Assembly: GCA_008694505.1 (NCBI GenBank)
Contig: VZDJ01000219.1
Span: 5,850,081-5,914,080 of the forward strand
Length of the DNA: 64,000 nt
Origin: Cyanoderma ruficeps
Lineage: Eukaryota; Chordata; Aves; Passeriformes; Timaliidae
Direction: 5' to 3'
Shown here: piece after piece, positions 25,816-39,689 of the stretch
How the letters are laid out: every line of letters begins with the position of its first letter
How positions within the stretch are numbered: position 1 is the first letter of the stretch
Translations under genes and position numbers: made by a program
The notes under the pieces: model-generated
Database searches by the model: none
The model's input: only the letters and a program-made list of their open reading frames with translations
What the model was told of the DNA's origin: nothing

Positions 25816-28800
25816 AGATCTCTCCTTTCCTGGAGGCTCCATATTCCAGACAGGAGTATGAAAAAATTAAAATTTCCTTATTGCTGCTGAGACTGCAGGT
25901 CCCTCTGAGTATGGCATGCAGGACATCTGCCCCAAACAGGTTGTTTGCTCCAGCACCAAGGTAAAGAAATGGTCAGAACCATCTCTGGTACCATCTGCTG
26001 CCGTGGTACATAGAATAAATCATTCATATTTCAGAGGAGCAGAATATGTATCACAGTGTTAGCAGCTACCTGTACACACACAATATTTCCTCTTTCAATA
26101 CTAGTTTTTTCCATCATCTCCCTCCATCTGAACACTCTGCAGTTAGTTCTAAAAGATTTGTTGCGTTTTTCTATAGATTTCCAGCCCCTACTCCAGATGG
26201 ACTGTAATTTCTCCTTTGTGTAGATCACAAGTACAAAAAAGATTCAGATGGACTTTTAAAAAAATTTTGAGATTTAGGACAGCAGAAATAAAGACTCATT
26301 GTGAATTCTCTACTATATCACCAGGAGAGAGAAAATACAGAGAAGAGCTGTTGGACAAAGATCTCACTGCTCTCCCAAGTGCATGGGAGATCTTACTCTG
26401 CTTTTCAGGCTCAGGTTCTCCAAGTTCTGACCCTTCCTGCACTCCCTAAATTCATCTTAAATTCCCCTTTAAATCCTGCATGGAGCAGCAACAGCTCTGC
26501 AGTGGTGCAGCCTAAAACCCTCACATTGCCCTTTCTCTCAAGAATACATGGCTGGGAACAGGATACCTTTTCCTTTTGCAAACCACTTGAATTCTTGAAC
26601 TGGATGCTGCTGTGGAAAGGCAAATGCAACCTCAGTTAACTATAGTGGCGTTCTCCTGTTGCTTTTAGGATCCCTCTGACCTCTAAGTTTGGTTCTTTGT
26701 TACACCAGGTGCTGGTGCTCCTACAAGCTGGTTGTTTTCCTGGCTCTGTCACGCATCCTCCTCTCCAAAACCTGCAGGGACAGTCCCAGCTGAAGTTCAG
26801 CCTGTGACAGCAAGTTCTCACACTGTGACCTGGGTCACTTTTGAGCCTATTGCATTAGAACTGAAATAAAAAGGGAAAAAAACAGAGACAATCTGAAATA
26901 AAAGCATAACTAAATGATGTGTAGAAACTAAATTGCCATATCACAGCTTAGTGCCCGGCCCAGATCTGGGTATTATGGCACTTATGATACAACGAGCCAT
27001 TGACTCATCAGCAGCATGACAGTTAACTGCTCTGCTGACAAGCATAAATCTATTCCACCACTATTTTGTATTATTAATTAGAAGAGGGGGGTGCAGTATT
27101 TGTAGCATATACTGGTGGCTCATCTACTGTCTAATGTGATAGCTTTTATTTGGCTTGGAAAATCATCTATTTAAATTGTGCATCAAGGTCATAACACATG
27201 GGTAGTTTCACTCACCGTGGCATTTTGATGGTGGCTGTGCTAGGTGGGAGCTCATATGCCATATCATTATTTCCCACACATCAACTGGAGAGGCAAATAA
27301 ACTTTTGATTCATAATGGGAACACAATGGAAGCAAGCTGAAAGCCTGCCTCCAACAGCTTCAGTTAAAGGCATTAGGAGTTAAGGTACAAGTTTGCAGAA
27401 GGATAACAAGATTAATCTACTTACAGTCTACAGAAATATCTATCACTATTCCCCAATATTGCTACCTGTGTATGGATCTGATCAATATTCAGTATCACCG
27501 CCACTTCACCCAGAAGCTGTGCAATATGCTAAATTAGCTTTTTCTATTACCATATCAAAGGTATGCTTGAAATTGAACATCACTGTAATTTAACTGAAAT
27601 TACAGGCAGACCAGGTCTGTCTTGATCAGTTTGCAAACCCCTCTACATTAATCATATTAAAGACATTGCAGATGAACAAATCAGCAATGCAGGCAGAAAA
27701 CTGGCTGCCTTGAAGAAAGTCCTCAAATTCCCCTGACACTGGGGACACAAGGAGGCCTGAATGTCACTGCAGATGCTTGTGGGCCATGCCAGCACCATGG
27801 TGAGAGTGCTGGTCCCATTCCCAGTCTCCCATCACCCAGCAGTGTTCCACCATCACCACATTCCCCATCACCAAACCCTCACCCTGCAGCCACAGGCTGG
27901 TCACAGATACACTCCCTCGGGATGCGTTGGCCCAATCTGAAAACACCATCACTTCCCCCAGCTTCAGGAATCCATTTTTCCAGTTCCTGCCCACCTGAAG
28001 ATGGTGGCACTGTGCAGGTGGCTCCAGCCATGCAGAGGGACTGGCTGGCTCAGACCATGCACTGGTGTCCCCAGCACAGGGGTGTGGGCAGCTGGAAGAG
28101 CAAGGACAGGAGATTCCCTGCATCCAGCTGAGCTCCAGCGGCACCCACCCCTGAAGGAGGAGGCTGACATATCCAGTGCCCTTCCTGACCACAGCAGGAG
28201 CTTGGCTCCTGGTTCTGTCCATTTCTAAGAATGGGACCTCCTGCCTTTGACTTGTCTAACTTTTGCTTTCCACCTCTTGCTTGGCCTCAGATATTTATTT
28301 TAGGTAGGAATTTTTTTTTTCTGTCAGAGACTTTCTTATGCTTGGGACCTCTCTGATTTTAACAATCTTCAAATTATGTCCTCAAAATAAACCTGACAAT
28401 CAGCAATATATAAATTATCATTTCCTTCTCCACATGCTTCAACTATTATCTTAATCAAGCAATCATGTCACTTCACTTATAGCCCCCAATTACCCAAGTT
28501 TGTATAATATCATCTGTATCTGATGGCACACCAAGCCATCTGCAAATCCTCAGGGCTAATACAATCCTCAGTCCTTAAAGATTTTTCTGTTCTTTTGTGC
28601 TGCAAGAACTGATTTCTGTGTAGAGCAATGACTATTAGATGACACCCAGGTGATGAGAGGACTTTCTTTACACATCCACCACTTTATCTGACCTGTTAAA
28701 CCACACCTAACAGAAGGAAGGCATCACTGCCAAATACAAGTGGCCCAGGATGCTGTAGGTGCTCACTCCTCACACAGGGCACCAACTGACAGTGGACTCA

Positions 28801-28910
28801 GATGGCTGACACCAAAGACAGTGACCAGCATCAGCCCTTTGTTATTCTGCAGTAAAACATTTGTACCTTTTCTCTGTGAATTCTCACAGGCAGCACCACA
28901 CAACACTGAC

Positions 28911-28943
28911 TCCTCCTTCTCCTTCTTCTCCTCCTCCTCCTCC
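28911..28943 (+). repeat. 33-base pure pyrimidine tract (TCC/TTC-rich)
   Basis: An uninterrupted C/T run of TCC and TTC units. Such tracts can form triplex structure; here it may equally be a simple microsatellite. Confidence 0.9.
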
Positions 28944-31900
28944 ACTACTCATCAGGGGCAAGGTTGCCTGCAGCACCATCTCTATTCTCTTACAATCCGT
29001 TCTCCCACTGGGCACCACCTGATCTTGAAAGGAAACTCTGGATTCAAATGTCCTTGCTGGGATTACTTGCACAAGTGAAGCTGGCAACAGTCACGTGTTC
29101 TTGGAGACATTTTAAAAGGTAGATTTCTCTGTGGAGTGGCCATACACTTGCCTGGGACACTGGGATCCTCCAGCTCCTCAGTCCCCCTGCTCTTCATGGT
29201 CCTGAGCTTATCAAATTGCCCACGGGATGGACATGCATTTTCCTGGGACATGGTCCTCAGCTCCTCCAGCTGAGATCTCCAGTTCTCTGAGCACCAGGAA
29301 CAGAACACTTGATCAATGAAACACAGATTCCTGATTCTGCAGTCACAGCTGACCACTCAGACCTGTAGCTTTCCCACAATCTCTGCACAGGGAGAAAATT
29401 TCTAGCATGGAAGCACCCCATTTGTATGCTTGGAGCCAGCCCACCTGCTCACCCAGCACCAGCCTCCCTCCATGCATTATTAATGAGCAATATCAGGCTC
29501 CAGTTTTCTGTCAGCTAATTTGTTCTCACAGTCATGATTCCAAATATCACACAAGTAATTCATCAAGTTATTTTAACTGTAGTTAGATAAGCCCGTTAGC
29601 CACCATAAATTTAAATAAATTATCCTTTTCTCGCCCATGGAGGCGCAAGAGGCAGAGCACCCTGGCAGGTGAGATATACCCCTCTGCATTTTTGGTGATA
29701 TGTACAATACTGGGTAACTCAAATCTGTGGAAGTGTGCCACCAAAGAGCCCCTCTCTGCTGTGCAGCAGGGAACAGGGGAGCCAGCCCCAGCCACTAGCC
29801 CTGGGTCACCATGAGCACTTCAGATGGGAGGTCTTAGCCATGAGATCTCAGTGTCACAAATTTGCAAAGTTAAATGATAAACACACCCCAAAATGGAGAG
29901 TCTTTGCTTTGTCCTACCCCTCAGGAGCTCTTGGTTTTCACTCAGACACCTTATTTCATTTACTGAAGCCAAACACCCTCTTCCCCCACTTGCTCCACTC
30001 CTTTGAAAGAGTGATTTTACAGCAGCTCAAGATTTCAGATATACATCATCCCTTAGGCTTTGCAGTGCAGGATCCCACTCAGTGCTTTGAAAGTCTTTCT
30101 TTCTCCCTTATCTTTGAGAAACAAGGTGTTTCAATGCCAGAACTCTGGGGCTACAAAAGAAGAGGTACAGGCAGTATCTGTCACCATCACCACCTGCTTT
30201 GATCGTGGGGACTCACTTTGCTCTGGGGAAGAGGAACATCCCCATGTGACCCCAAATTCCTCTGAGGCTTAGCCTCCCCCAGAGACCAACAGAAGAGGGT
30301 GTGACACTGCAAAAAACCCAGTGTGAGTAGCTGTAATAAGCACTGATTTTCATACAAGAAACCTCAGTGGGGAGTGACATTTCACAGGTTTAAATCACTC
30401 CTGACTTTGAACCCACCAGATGAGGAGCACCCTGTGCTGCCACATGGTCCTGTGAGTTGCTAACAACAAGTTAGCAACTGATTTTTGAAGAAAAGCCACA
30501 GAGGTTGTATTTATAGCAGGCTGATGGTAAACAACTGTACATGATATAAAGGGAATCTAATTTTAGTAGGTGGAGAAATGAAATTTCACCAGTCTTAGTT
30601 TAAATTGCTGGGATGAGTTTTTTTTCCCAAGGATTTTAGATGAAGGTGCTGAGATCAACAGAACTGGCTGAGGTTTATAATTAAAATCAGGATTTTATAT
30701 TGTATAACGTTACGAAGAATATCAGACTTCGGGGTTTCTGGGACTAAGACATCCACTGTCTGTTAGGAGTGAGGATCAGGTATTGAGAAGTAAAGATAGA
30801 TTATCTAACATCTGCTTATGATGAGACTCTTTCAGCATTTGATATCCACCACCATGAAGGAGAGTCAGCACCGCCTGGAGTCACTCAGGCAATTTTTAAC
30901 ATCCTTGCTTCTGCAAGGATGCTACTGCCTATGTGGGAAAGGTGATAATCTTAATATCACAGATCTAAACAAACAGTTTTCAATTAAATTCATACAAGTA
31001 CAGAATGAGCTTACTTCCAAATATTGCTTAGGAAGCATAGGGAATAAAAAGGTCCTTTTCAATCTAATTGTCCAATCTACTTTAAAAAAAAAGGCAACAA
31101 AACATATGAAATCTCTTTGAAACGGAATTAGCCTGTGGGTTTGGATTATTCTCATTTCTGAAGCAAACAGAATGTTGGCTTCCTCATATCTGTGGGCTAC
31201 ACAGACAGATTCAATAACCTGAAATATTGTGGACCTCTTCCTTCCCAGTCATCACATAATAAGCTGCAGATATGCAGCCACATCAATGGTGGCAGTGATG
31301 TTCTTTAGCACATGTTTTCAGGAGGACAGAGAGGGACCTGCTTCTCAGCATCATGCTGCTGTCTGGGCTGCAGCTCCAAAAGCCAAAGCAGGAGAGAGCA
31401 GTCCTGGTGTTGGGTGATCTCAGACAGAGCCACCACCATACTTAATCTGGGTTGGAAAAACGTCTACATCTCCCTAAATCCAGGAAATGTTCAGGCAGTG
31501 ACTCAGCCACAATCACCTCGCTCGCAGAGCAGCACACGGGTGCTTACAGGTGCTTTCCAATCCCTTCTGGTAACTCTCATTATCCCAGACCATTATTTTT
31601 GTCAGTCTTCAAAGGTCTTTTTCCTGCGCCTCCTTCTTGTCACCTTCCAAGTCCTGCTTTTGCCATTCCCTTCTCGCTCAGGTCTGGCCTTCCCTGAACT
31701 TTCCTGCTTAATCTCCTGTCCTTTCTCTTCCATAACTTTCTGGCCCTCCAGTTCCATCTGCCCCAGGAGATCCAAGAAAATTTTTGACCCTGTCCTCCAT
31801 TTTGGTCCCCCTTTTATTTTTCCACCTGTACCAATCTTTACTCACAACTGTGTTTAATATTGCTTCCCCCTCCTTAGGTACTGGATCCAGAGCTTTTCTT

Positions 31901-32584
31901 TCATTCCCACAGTGCTGGAGGCACCTGGAGGTGCTAGGAACTCTGTCAGCAAAACTCATAGCACCCTAAGGAGAGAAATGGGGGTGAGAAGTCCGAAACA
32001 GGGTGTCTGTGTCCTCACATAGCAATTAGCAGGTGGGAACGGGAGCAGAGGTGTTACCCTCACCCTGGCACAGACTCACTGCACAGCAAAAGCCCCCCAG
32101 ATCTAAAATTGATCTCAGACCTCACCGCACTATCACAAGACCCAGTTAATAAATATTAGTGAAATGCAGAGATCCCTGGATGAAAACTGGAGTAGAGTTG
32201 TAGATTGCCACGTTTCATTAATTTCTGATTATCTTATAAGGGCTTCACTGGAGCCCAGAGGACTGCATGAATAGTGCATGAATCTGAAGAGTTTTGCTGT
32301 CATCCTCACCTTCAGCTTGAAAATGTGGCTTGTGGGAACCCAGACCTGAAGGATGCCTTGGCTGAGGACAGAAAACACTCAGGAGCTGATCCTGGCTGTC
32401 GGGAGGGGACTGGGCTCTCAAGTCTTTTGAAGTTCAGTGCAATGTAAATGAAACACATTTAATTAAGTTGGAGTGAGCATGCTGCAGTGACACAGGAAAG
32501 TGTTGGACTGTGCAGGTAAAGCAGTAGTGGCCATGGACAAGACAGGAGGTGGCAGGGGAGGAAGAATGGTGGTTTTTAGAAGAC

Positions 32585-32650
32585 CACAGAATCATTTAGA
32601 ATCATAGAATCATTAAGATTGATTCCATTAAGGAAAAGACTGTCAAGAGG
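32585..32650 (-). mobile_element. Short CR1 tail remnant
   Basis: CACAGAATCATTTAGAATCA and TAGAATCATTAAGATTG resemble the repeated 8-bp terminus and first bases of an antisense CR1. The body is not recognisable. Confidence 0.5.
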
Positions 32651-33487
32651 ACATGCCAGTAGTCAGCAGAGCAGCCTCACCCAGCACCTCCAGTCACCCC
32701 AGCTCCCATGAAGATTTCTTCTATTTTCTCACTGAGAAAGACAAGGTCCCAGCTACGACAGAAAAACACTAAGGTTAGGATTTGCCTCTTTTAGGAAATC
32801 TGCTCTGCCTCCAGATCAGATGGGATCTGGTAGGAAAACAGCACTGCCACAACTGGCAATGCATCACACTGAGCAAATAAGTCATCTCTTGTTGAGTTAC
32901 AGAGGCTTCCCAACTACTCCTCTGATCAGCACAAGGCAACTCTTATTCATTTATAAGCACTTCACCACGTTATTTTAAAGGAAAATTATCTCTCTCTCAT
33001 TTAGCTCAGCAGTCTGAAAGTTGATTTGGCTGAAACATAGGAACATTGCTCACCAGGAGAGATAGCATCAACCAAGTTCTGAAAACAGCATTTTAAATCA
33101 CCACTGGCATTTATTTTCTACATATAATAGTATTGGTATCAGTTAATCTGCTTAAAACCACAGTGCTACTGCAACATTCACATGGAGAGTGTGAGGAGAC
33201 AGCCAATAACTCTCACTTTCCCACCAAATCCAGCACAGGTCTGCTACCCCAACCCACACCTACACATGTTCTGTACTCTGTGTTTTACAGCTGAAGCCCA
33301 GCTACCTGGACACTGCAGGGTTCAAGTTGACCCAAGCAGGAATGCTGGGCAGTGCGAAAAACACCAAGTTACAGATCCTGGCTTTGGCTCTTCTTGGTAC
33401 TGTATATTTTCTCTCCTGTAGTTGTAAATCTTACTTTGTTTCTAAATACAGTCCGATTCTTACCCGTCTCTGTTCTTTGTCAGTGAT

Positions 33488-33790
33488 CACAGAATCATGG
33501 GGACATAGAATCATAGAATGGTTTGGGTTGGAAGGGACCTTTGAGAGCATCTCATTTCAACCCTTTGCCATGGGCAGGGACACCTTCCACTAGACCAGGG
33601 CACTTCAAGCCCTGTCCAGCCTGGGCTTGAACATTTCCAGGGATGGGGCAGCCACAGCTACTCTGTGCAGCCTGAGTCAACACCTTCAGGCACAGTGAAG
33701 ATCTTCCTAATGCACAGTCTAACCCTGCCCTCCTTTAGTTCAAAGCCATTCCCTTCCCTTGCAGCTGCTGGGCTGCACAACCCACAGCTC
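33488..33790 (-). mobile_element. CR1 LINE 3' fragment
   Basis: A well-kept antisense tail (ATAGAATCATAGAATGGTTTG, then GGTTGGAAGGGACC) is followed by CCATGGGCAGGGACACCTTC and TTCCAGGGATGGGGCAGCC. It runs about 300 bases, into the TTCAAAGCCATTCCC segment. Confidence 0.92.
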
Positions 33791-35173
33791 ATCTCCAGCT
33801 GCTTCCTGCTAAAGCACACAACAAGAGATGAAGGTAAATACCAGCAGCACAGAGTCAGGGTCTGAAGGTATTTTTGAGGTGCTGGTGGCACTGGGTGGCA
33901 CATGGTGGCACTGATATCTCAATTTGAGGCTTGGACCGGGATCCAGGCATAAGGGTACAGCTGGAGGAGCAGGAGGTGTTGCCTCCTGACAGACATCAAT
34001 ATAGCTCTCTTTGTGTGCAATGTGCAAATTCCAGGCAGAAATGTGTGTGTATCCTACTACACAAAGCCCTTCCAGATGTTAATGACTCGAGTATTACTGG
34101 TCTTGGTAAAAAGTCTTTTGATATTGCCTTCCCTCATTGCACTGCCTGCCCCTGCTCAGCACTGAGTTTTGTTTTGGCCCCTTTTCTCAGGACAAATCTT
34201 TTGCACTTTAATAAATACAGAAGATCCTCAGACTGCTGCAGTCCATGAAATAGAGACATTGATGAACTTGATATTAGTGACAAGGATAAACCTTTCATTT
34301 CTGTAGAAAACCCGGGGATCTTACAACCCTAAAAGATCTGCTGGGTGTCAGCAGCGCAGGGCCAACAGCACACAGCAGAGCTACTCCTCTTCCAATTGGC
34401 AGAGAGCACTAAACCCAAAAGAAAGCATCCCCTGATGGCACTCACCAGCCTGGCTCTGATGCCAGGCAGAGCCCTGAGCCCACCCCAGTGACTCTGCAGT
34501 GACTTTGGCACTCGGCACAGTTCGCTTTCCCAGCTGACATTGAAATAACTTTGCAGCAAGCAACCCACAGACGCCCTGTGCTCCATTTACCTCCCCCGAA
34601 ACAGAAAGACTGTGCAAAGCACTTTTCTCCATCCAAACATATCATGGAGATGCAGTAAGCATCTTTGCTTCCTAATTGAAATCATACATCACTTACTTAA
34701 GTGATACTAAATCAGACGCAAACATCACTGGCAATTCAAGCATTAATAACCAGTTCCCTGCTCCAAAGACAACAGGTCCTCTGCCAACACAACCCTCACA
34801 GCTTCCCACAGAGCCAGCCCCTACTGTGCTCCTGCCAACCTGTCCCCACACTGCTGCTGTGCACATTGATCCCACAGATGAGTCTTTCCCTCAGAGGTCA
34901 TTCATTTTAATTTTAGGTGCCAGGAGCAGGCTGCAGCTGAGCTGTGCCTCCTGTGGGACCAGGGCAATGGGGCAATGGCACATCCCTGATTACTTTTCCC
35001 CGGGGCTGGAGGCTGCAAGACATTCTCCTGTCAGTCCCAGGGTGGAGCAGGCTGAGGCCACCCCAATCACTCATTTGGTGGAAGCAAACCCCAGCCTGCC
35101 CCAACAACCTCTCCCATGGGGGACAGAGCCATCCCAGCTCCCTGTCCTGTGCAAATCCCAGTCCTACAAATCA

Positions 35174-35265
35174 TTGAATCACAGAATGGTTTGGATTGGC
35201 ACTTTAAAGCTTATCTAGGTACAACCACCCTGCCATGGGCAGGGACACTTTCCATTAGACCAGGT
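35174..35265 (-). mobile_element. CR1 LINE tail fragment
   Basis: TGAATCACAGAATGGTTTGG and CCATGGGCAGGGACACTTTCC mark an antisense CR1 tail truncated after about 90 bases. Confidence 0.8.
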
Positions 35266-35527
35266 AAGGCAACTGCAAAGCAACTTTGCCTTGTGGGAGC
35301 CATCCAAGAGATTTTTATAGAGGCTGTTCTGACCCACAGCTCTTAGAAACTGACTCTATTTCTTTTTTTTTTTTTCTTAATATCCAAACAGATTTTATAA
35401 TGGATTTTTAATTTTGCGAGAAGAAGAAACAAGCTCTGATTCACCTCTTAATGAGTGGCTTTTGTGCACCTCATGGATCTCTCCTTTAATGATTCTCCCT
35501 CAATTCTGCTTTTAACAGATCATATTG

Positions 35528-35700
35528 TATCATGTAGAACTCATAGAATATAGATCATACAGAATATAAACCATATAGAATTACAGAATAGTCTGGATTG
35601 GAAGGGACCTTAGAGATCACCCAGTTCCAGCCCACCTGCCATGGACAGACAGGGATGCCACCCACTTGATCAAATTTCTCAGGCTCCCATCCAAAGCTCC
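35528..35700 (-). mobile_element. CR1 LINE tail fragment with expanded, degenerate end repeats
   Basis: Several variants of ATAGAAT/ACAGAAT (35540-35590) precede CTGGATTGGAAGGGACCTTAG and CAGCCCACCTGCCATGGAC. The orientation is minus and only the terminal 100 or so bases of the body remain. Confidence 0.8.
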
Positions 35701-35955
35701 ATAGCTTTAAACATGAAGGAAAGATCATCTCGCTCCCACAAAAACATTTTGCATTGCTTTCTCCTTTAATCTGACTTTTTGTATCCCAACAAAAGGGGGA
35801 GTCCTACACATGGTTATGAACACAGCTGAGTTAATGTGCAGCTAGCAATTAATTTAACAAACTATTCAAAGAGGTGCAGTCCCCTGCCCAGTCAGGCTTC
35901 TTTGACTGAAGCTGCTGGAAGAGCTGCCAATGAGAAATGGAGAGCTGACACAGAG

Positions 35956-35977
35956 CTCTCTCCCTCTCTCTCTCTCT
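35956..35977 (+). repeat. Short (CT)n tract
   Basis: A 22-base run of CT dinucleotides with one CCC interruption. Confidence 0.9.
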
Positions 35978-36042
35978 GCTAATAGAGATGCCTATTTAGT
36001 TTACCTGCCTTGTGTCATTCTCCTCAGCTCAAGCCTCATATC

Positions 36043-36057
36043 AATAATAATAATAAT
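36043..36057 (+). repeat. Short (AAT)5 tract
   Basis: Five AAT units in an AT-rich stretch. Confidence 0.85.
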
Positions 36058-37284
36058 AGCTATTATGAATAATCTCAGGCAATTATCTAATTTACAAGAC
36101 TATTCAAATGGTCTTTGAGCTGAAATGTAATTTCCTTGTTACTGAGCCCTCTCGACTGTCTTGCCCCTGTGCCAGAGGAAAATCATTGTCCACTTCATCT
36201 GTGCTGCAGAAACAAAGCAGTTTTCCCCTAACTTTGATTTTCATTTCCCATTCAGCTATTAGAAGAAACTCATTCATCACAGCTATAGGTTTTCCTCTGA
36301 AAACCTTCAGCATTTAAAAGCTTTTGACTGAAATATAACATATTAATGGAAGCCATGATTGCACAGCCCTCTGCTGACCTTCTATAGGCTGAAATTGCTT
36401 ATTTTGCTAAATTTATTTGCTACCCATTTATCAATCTAAATCTAAGGTGGTTTTAAAGGTCATAAACCAAACAGCTACTGAAATATGATTAAGGAATATG
36501 GAAATAAATTACAAACTCACAATGTTATCCCTTCCTGTGACTTAGTGGCAGAAGCTTGGATGAAGCATGGAAACTTTTTTAACATCTTTTGTGTTTGGGG
36601 ATTCGTCTGCCTCCGGAGAGTTGCTCGAGCTCTGTTAATTCATAATGTGGTGCTTTGTGCCTACTGAAAGGAGGATTAGAGGGGGCAAGCTCTGGGTCAG
36701 AAGCAGACTGAGAAAAGGCTTTTACCTTCCTTAGAGGGAAAAGTCTCTCCTTGATTACCAGATGCACTGTGCTGAGAACTTCCTTCCCACTGAAGGAGTA
36801 GGGCAGTTGTTACCACATGCAGTTCCCAGACTGCCTCCAAAATAATTAATGGAGCATTAAACTGCCTCGACACTGCAGGATTAGCATAAAACATGCTGAA
36901 GGTTATAGGAAAAATGAACACATGTTTTCTGTCTGGAGGGCAGAAGTAAAGGGGACTCTTCCCGAGGCTTTAGGGCATGTTGAGCAAAGTTTGTTGTGGT
37001 AAAATAGCCAAAACAATTCACTGGTCAGCACCAGGGTGGAGGAGCTGTACACGACTGAAGCTGGGGAGAAGAAACATGATCAACTGCCCTGCATGAGCTG
37101 CCAGAGGAGCACTGGAGAGCATTAAGTGCTGTCTGAGTGCTTAGACAGCACTTGTTTGGGAGTAATTAGATATGAACACAACAGTGGAGCAGTGGTCTCA
37201 CACCCTTGTCCAGCTGCCATCCAGTTGCTGTCCCTTGGGTGTTCCACAGACCAAAGCCCTGGTCCTGCTCTGCCATCGGGTAGG

Positions 37285-37445
37285 ACTTCTTGAGAAGCTA
37301 TGAATGCCCCATGCCTGGAGGTGTTCCAGAGAGGGTTGGATGGGTGTTGGACCAACCTGGTCTGTGGAAGGCATCCCTGCCCATGGGAGGGGGTCATAAC
37401 TGGATGATCCTAAGGTCCAACCCACACCATTCTGTAATTCTTCAC
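37285..37445 (+). mobile_element. CR1 LINE 3' fragment
   Basis: Sense CR1: CATGCCTGGAGGTGTTCCAG, GGGTTGGATGGGTGTTGGAC, CATCCCTGCCCATGGGAGGG, ending AGGTCCAACCCACACCATTC. Confidence 0.85.
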
Positions 37446-39689
37446 AGTGAGTTAGACCAAGGAAACCTGTGTTGTCTCTCCAACATGTATTGAAAGTAAC
37501 TGGCAAATCCTATAGGCTTAACAGCAAACTGCCTGCTCAGAATTAGACATTAATTCCTGCATGTCATAGAAACAATTTTAACTTCATTACCAGAAACTTC
37601 AGTGAAATGAGTGCTCAGCCACTGGTGAGTCTTAATTCTTGATGAACCTCTAATTGCTTTGCCTAGCAGTCATGGGTAAGCACACACAAATGTCTACATC
37701 CCTACAAAAATCAAACACCACCTCCAGAAGCACAATGCCATTTTTGCTCAACATCACTTGATGTCCCAGGGAGAATATTTCCATGTAGCAAGAAAGAACG
37801 TTTTGGGGTTTTTTAAGCAGATCTACAGACAGAGCTCCAGTGCTCTCTGGCAGGAGTATTGCAGGTAGCACTAGCAAATGATGCAGCCTGAGGTGCAAAA
37901 TATGCACAATGTTGTTCCTGAGCTGTGATCACTTTTTGGTGCCTTTTCTTTTCCCTCTGGTCTAAATTGATTAATGAATTATTAATAAAAGAGACGTGCA
38001 TAGCAGACAGACACTGTTTCATAAAGACCTCTTTAGAGAACTGTGGGATGAAGACAAAAATAAGCGAGGCAGTAAAAAGGCAAGATGAAAGCAAGCAGCA
38101 GCCTTGTGAGTGTATTATAAGTAACAATAAACCCAACAGAAAAACAGGAAGGCAAATTACTGCCTGGCACAGCCCCTGCAAGGGGCTGCTTAAATGGATT
38201 GATGAAAAAAATTAGATGTACCAACACACTACAGCAGCCAGAAAGATAGCCTTGCACATCAGACCAGTAATATGAAGATGTACACACAGCAAAGCTTTCT
38301 GATTGCTTTATTTCTGGATTGACTCCAAGGCAAAGAATCCAAAGATAAAATAGAGGGAATGAAAGATGTCTTATAGCAGTTAAGAACAATAACAGGGCTT
38401 GTGACTTGGAAAATCCAGCTCTTCTCCTATTGATCTTAAAAAGCAGTTCTGCAAGAGCCAGGGCAAGTCTTGCTTGCATGTAAAAGCCTGAGCTTTTGGG
38501 AAGATTTCTGCTCACCTGCAGCACCTCTGTGGGAGGATCCCTCTACTGATTCCCCACTGCTCAGCAAGGACTAGAAGTAATATTTTAGCCTTTCCTTAGT
38601 CGAAATCTCTGAAAAGAATTTTCTCTTTTGGCTGTTTGTTTTCACCAAATTTGCAGGAATATCATCACTTCAAACCCTCTACTATCAGGAAATAGGGTTA
38701 AAATGTGGTAATAGCTCCAAAAGTGGCAAGAAGAAATGATATACCCCCACACAAGCATGGACACCGTGAGCCTAATACCGCAAGTGTCCTTTCCTTAGGA
38801 AACCAAGCAAAGAAACTAAATTGGTGCTTTCTGTGGCCTGGATCACTTCTGTCACTTTTAGCCAGTTTTTAATTCTGCACTCTGCGGACCCAAACTATGT
38901 GGAGTCTATTCTGGGCATAAGGAACTGGAAATGGACCAGATGTCAGAAAATAGATTGCACTGACCCAGATCCAGAGAAATGCTTCTGTGGATCGGACCCA
39001 ACTTCCATAAGATATTTTAGCAATTTCTCCAAGTCCAATTAGCAACTTGTGTGTAATGCATTGAGAAAGCCTGTGGTTAAAGAGTGTATTCCTATTAACA
39101 CACTTATTACCTGCAGACTTTGACATGTTGTCAGCTTAAAATGAATCGTAAAAAACTACATTTTAAATAAGGGTCAAGAAAAGGAACAAATAGGCATAAA
39201 CAGAATTTTACAGCTATCCATAATAGAGTTGCAGCAATAAAAAATGAGTTAGAAAGAATACGTAGGCATTCTGAATTATATGACCACAAAATTATGTCTT
39301 GATTGACTCTTAGCTTTAATGCTTGCATTGGCTGGCACAGTTGGATCACAGAATTTCATTTGAATATATTAACATTTATTAAAAAATGATCAATTTTAAA
39401 GTTATGAAATGCCTTTCTAATTTACTACACTGCCATTTACTGCTAGGGAGCTGACCATTTTTCCAGACAGACACCCTGGGAGTTCATTCTGGACTGTTAT
39501 TCATATGAAGAAAATTAGTTGTTTAAGTTTTAGACTAATGCTGCTGGAGGGCAGCTGGGGGAGATGGTGCAAGTTGGGCAGCAACATCACACTGGCTGTT
39601 AAGGACAGCTTTGTTTCTTAACAGCAGCTATATAATGAAAATAAAAAGAGATTACTCCCCTGTGAAAGTGACATATCGGAGAGAAATTA

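Larger units (their letters stand above)
23964..33487. other. Gene-free stretch
   Basis: Apart from the CR1 fragments at 25.6 and 32.6 kb and the pyrimidine tract at 28.9 kb, nothing is recognised. The 27.7-28.2 kb part is relatively GC-rich but has no CpG clustering or coding signature. Confidence 0.6.

Noticed and set aside
31312..31857. 181-residue plus-strand open frame rich in Ser/Pro/Phe
   Set aside because: Follows a C/T-rich stretch that lacks stops; no domain recognised.
34676..35218. 180-residue plus-strand open frame
   Set aside because: Pro/Ser/Thr-rich frame of C-rich sequence, ending inside a CR1 tail.
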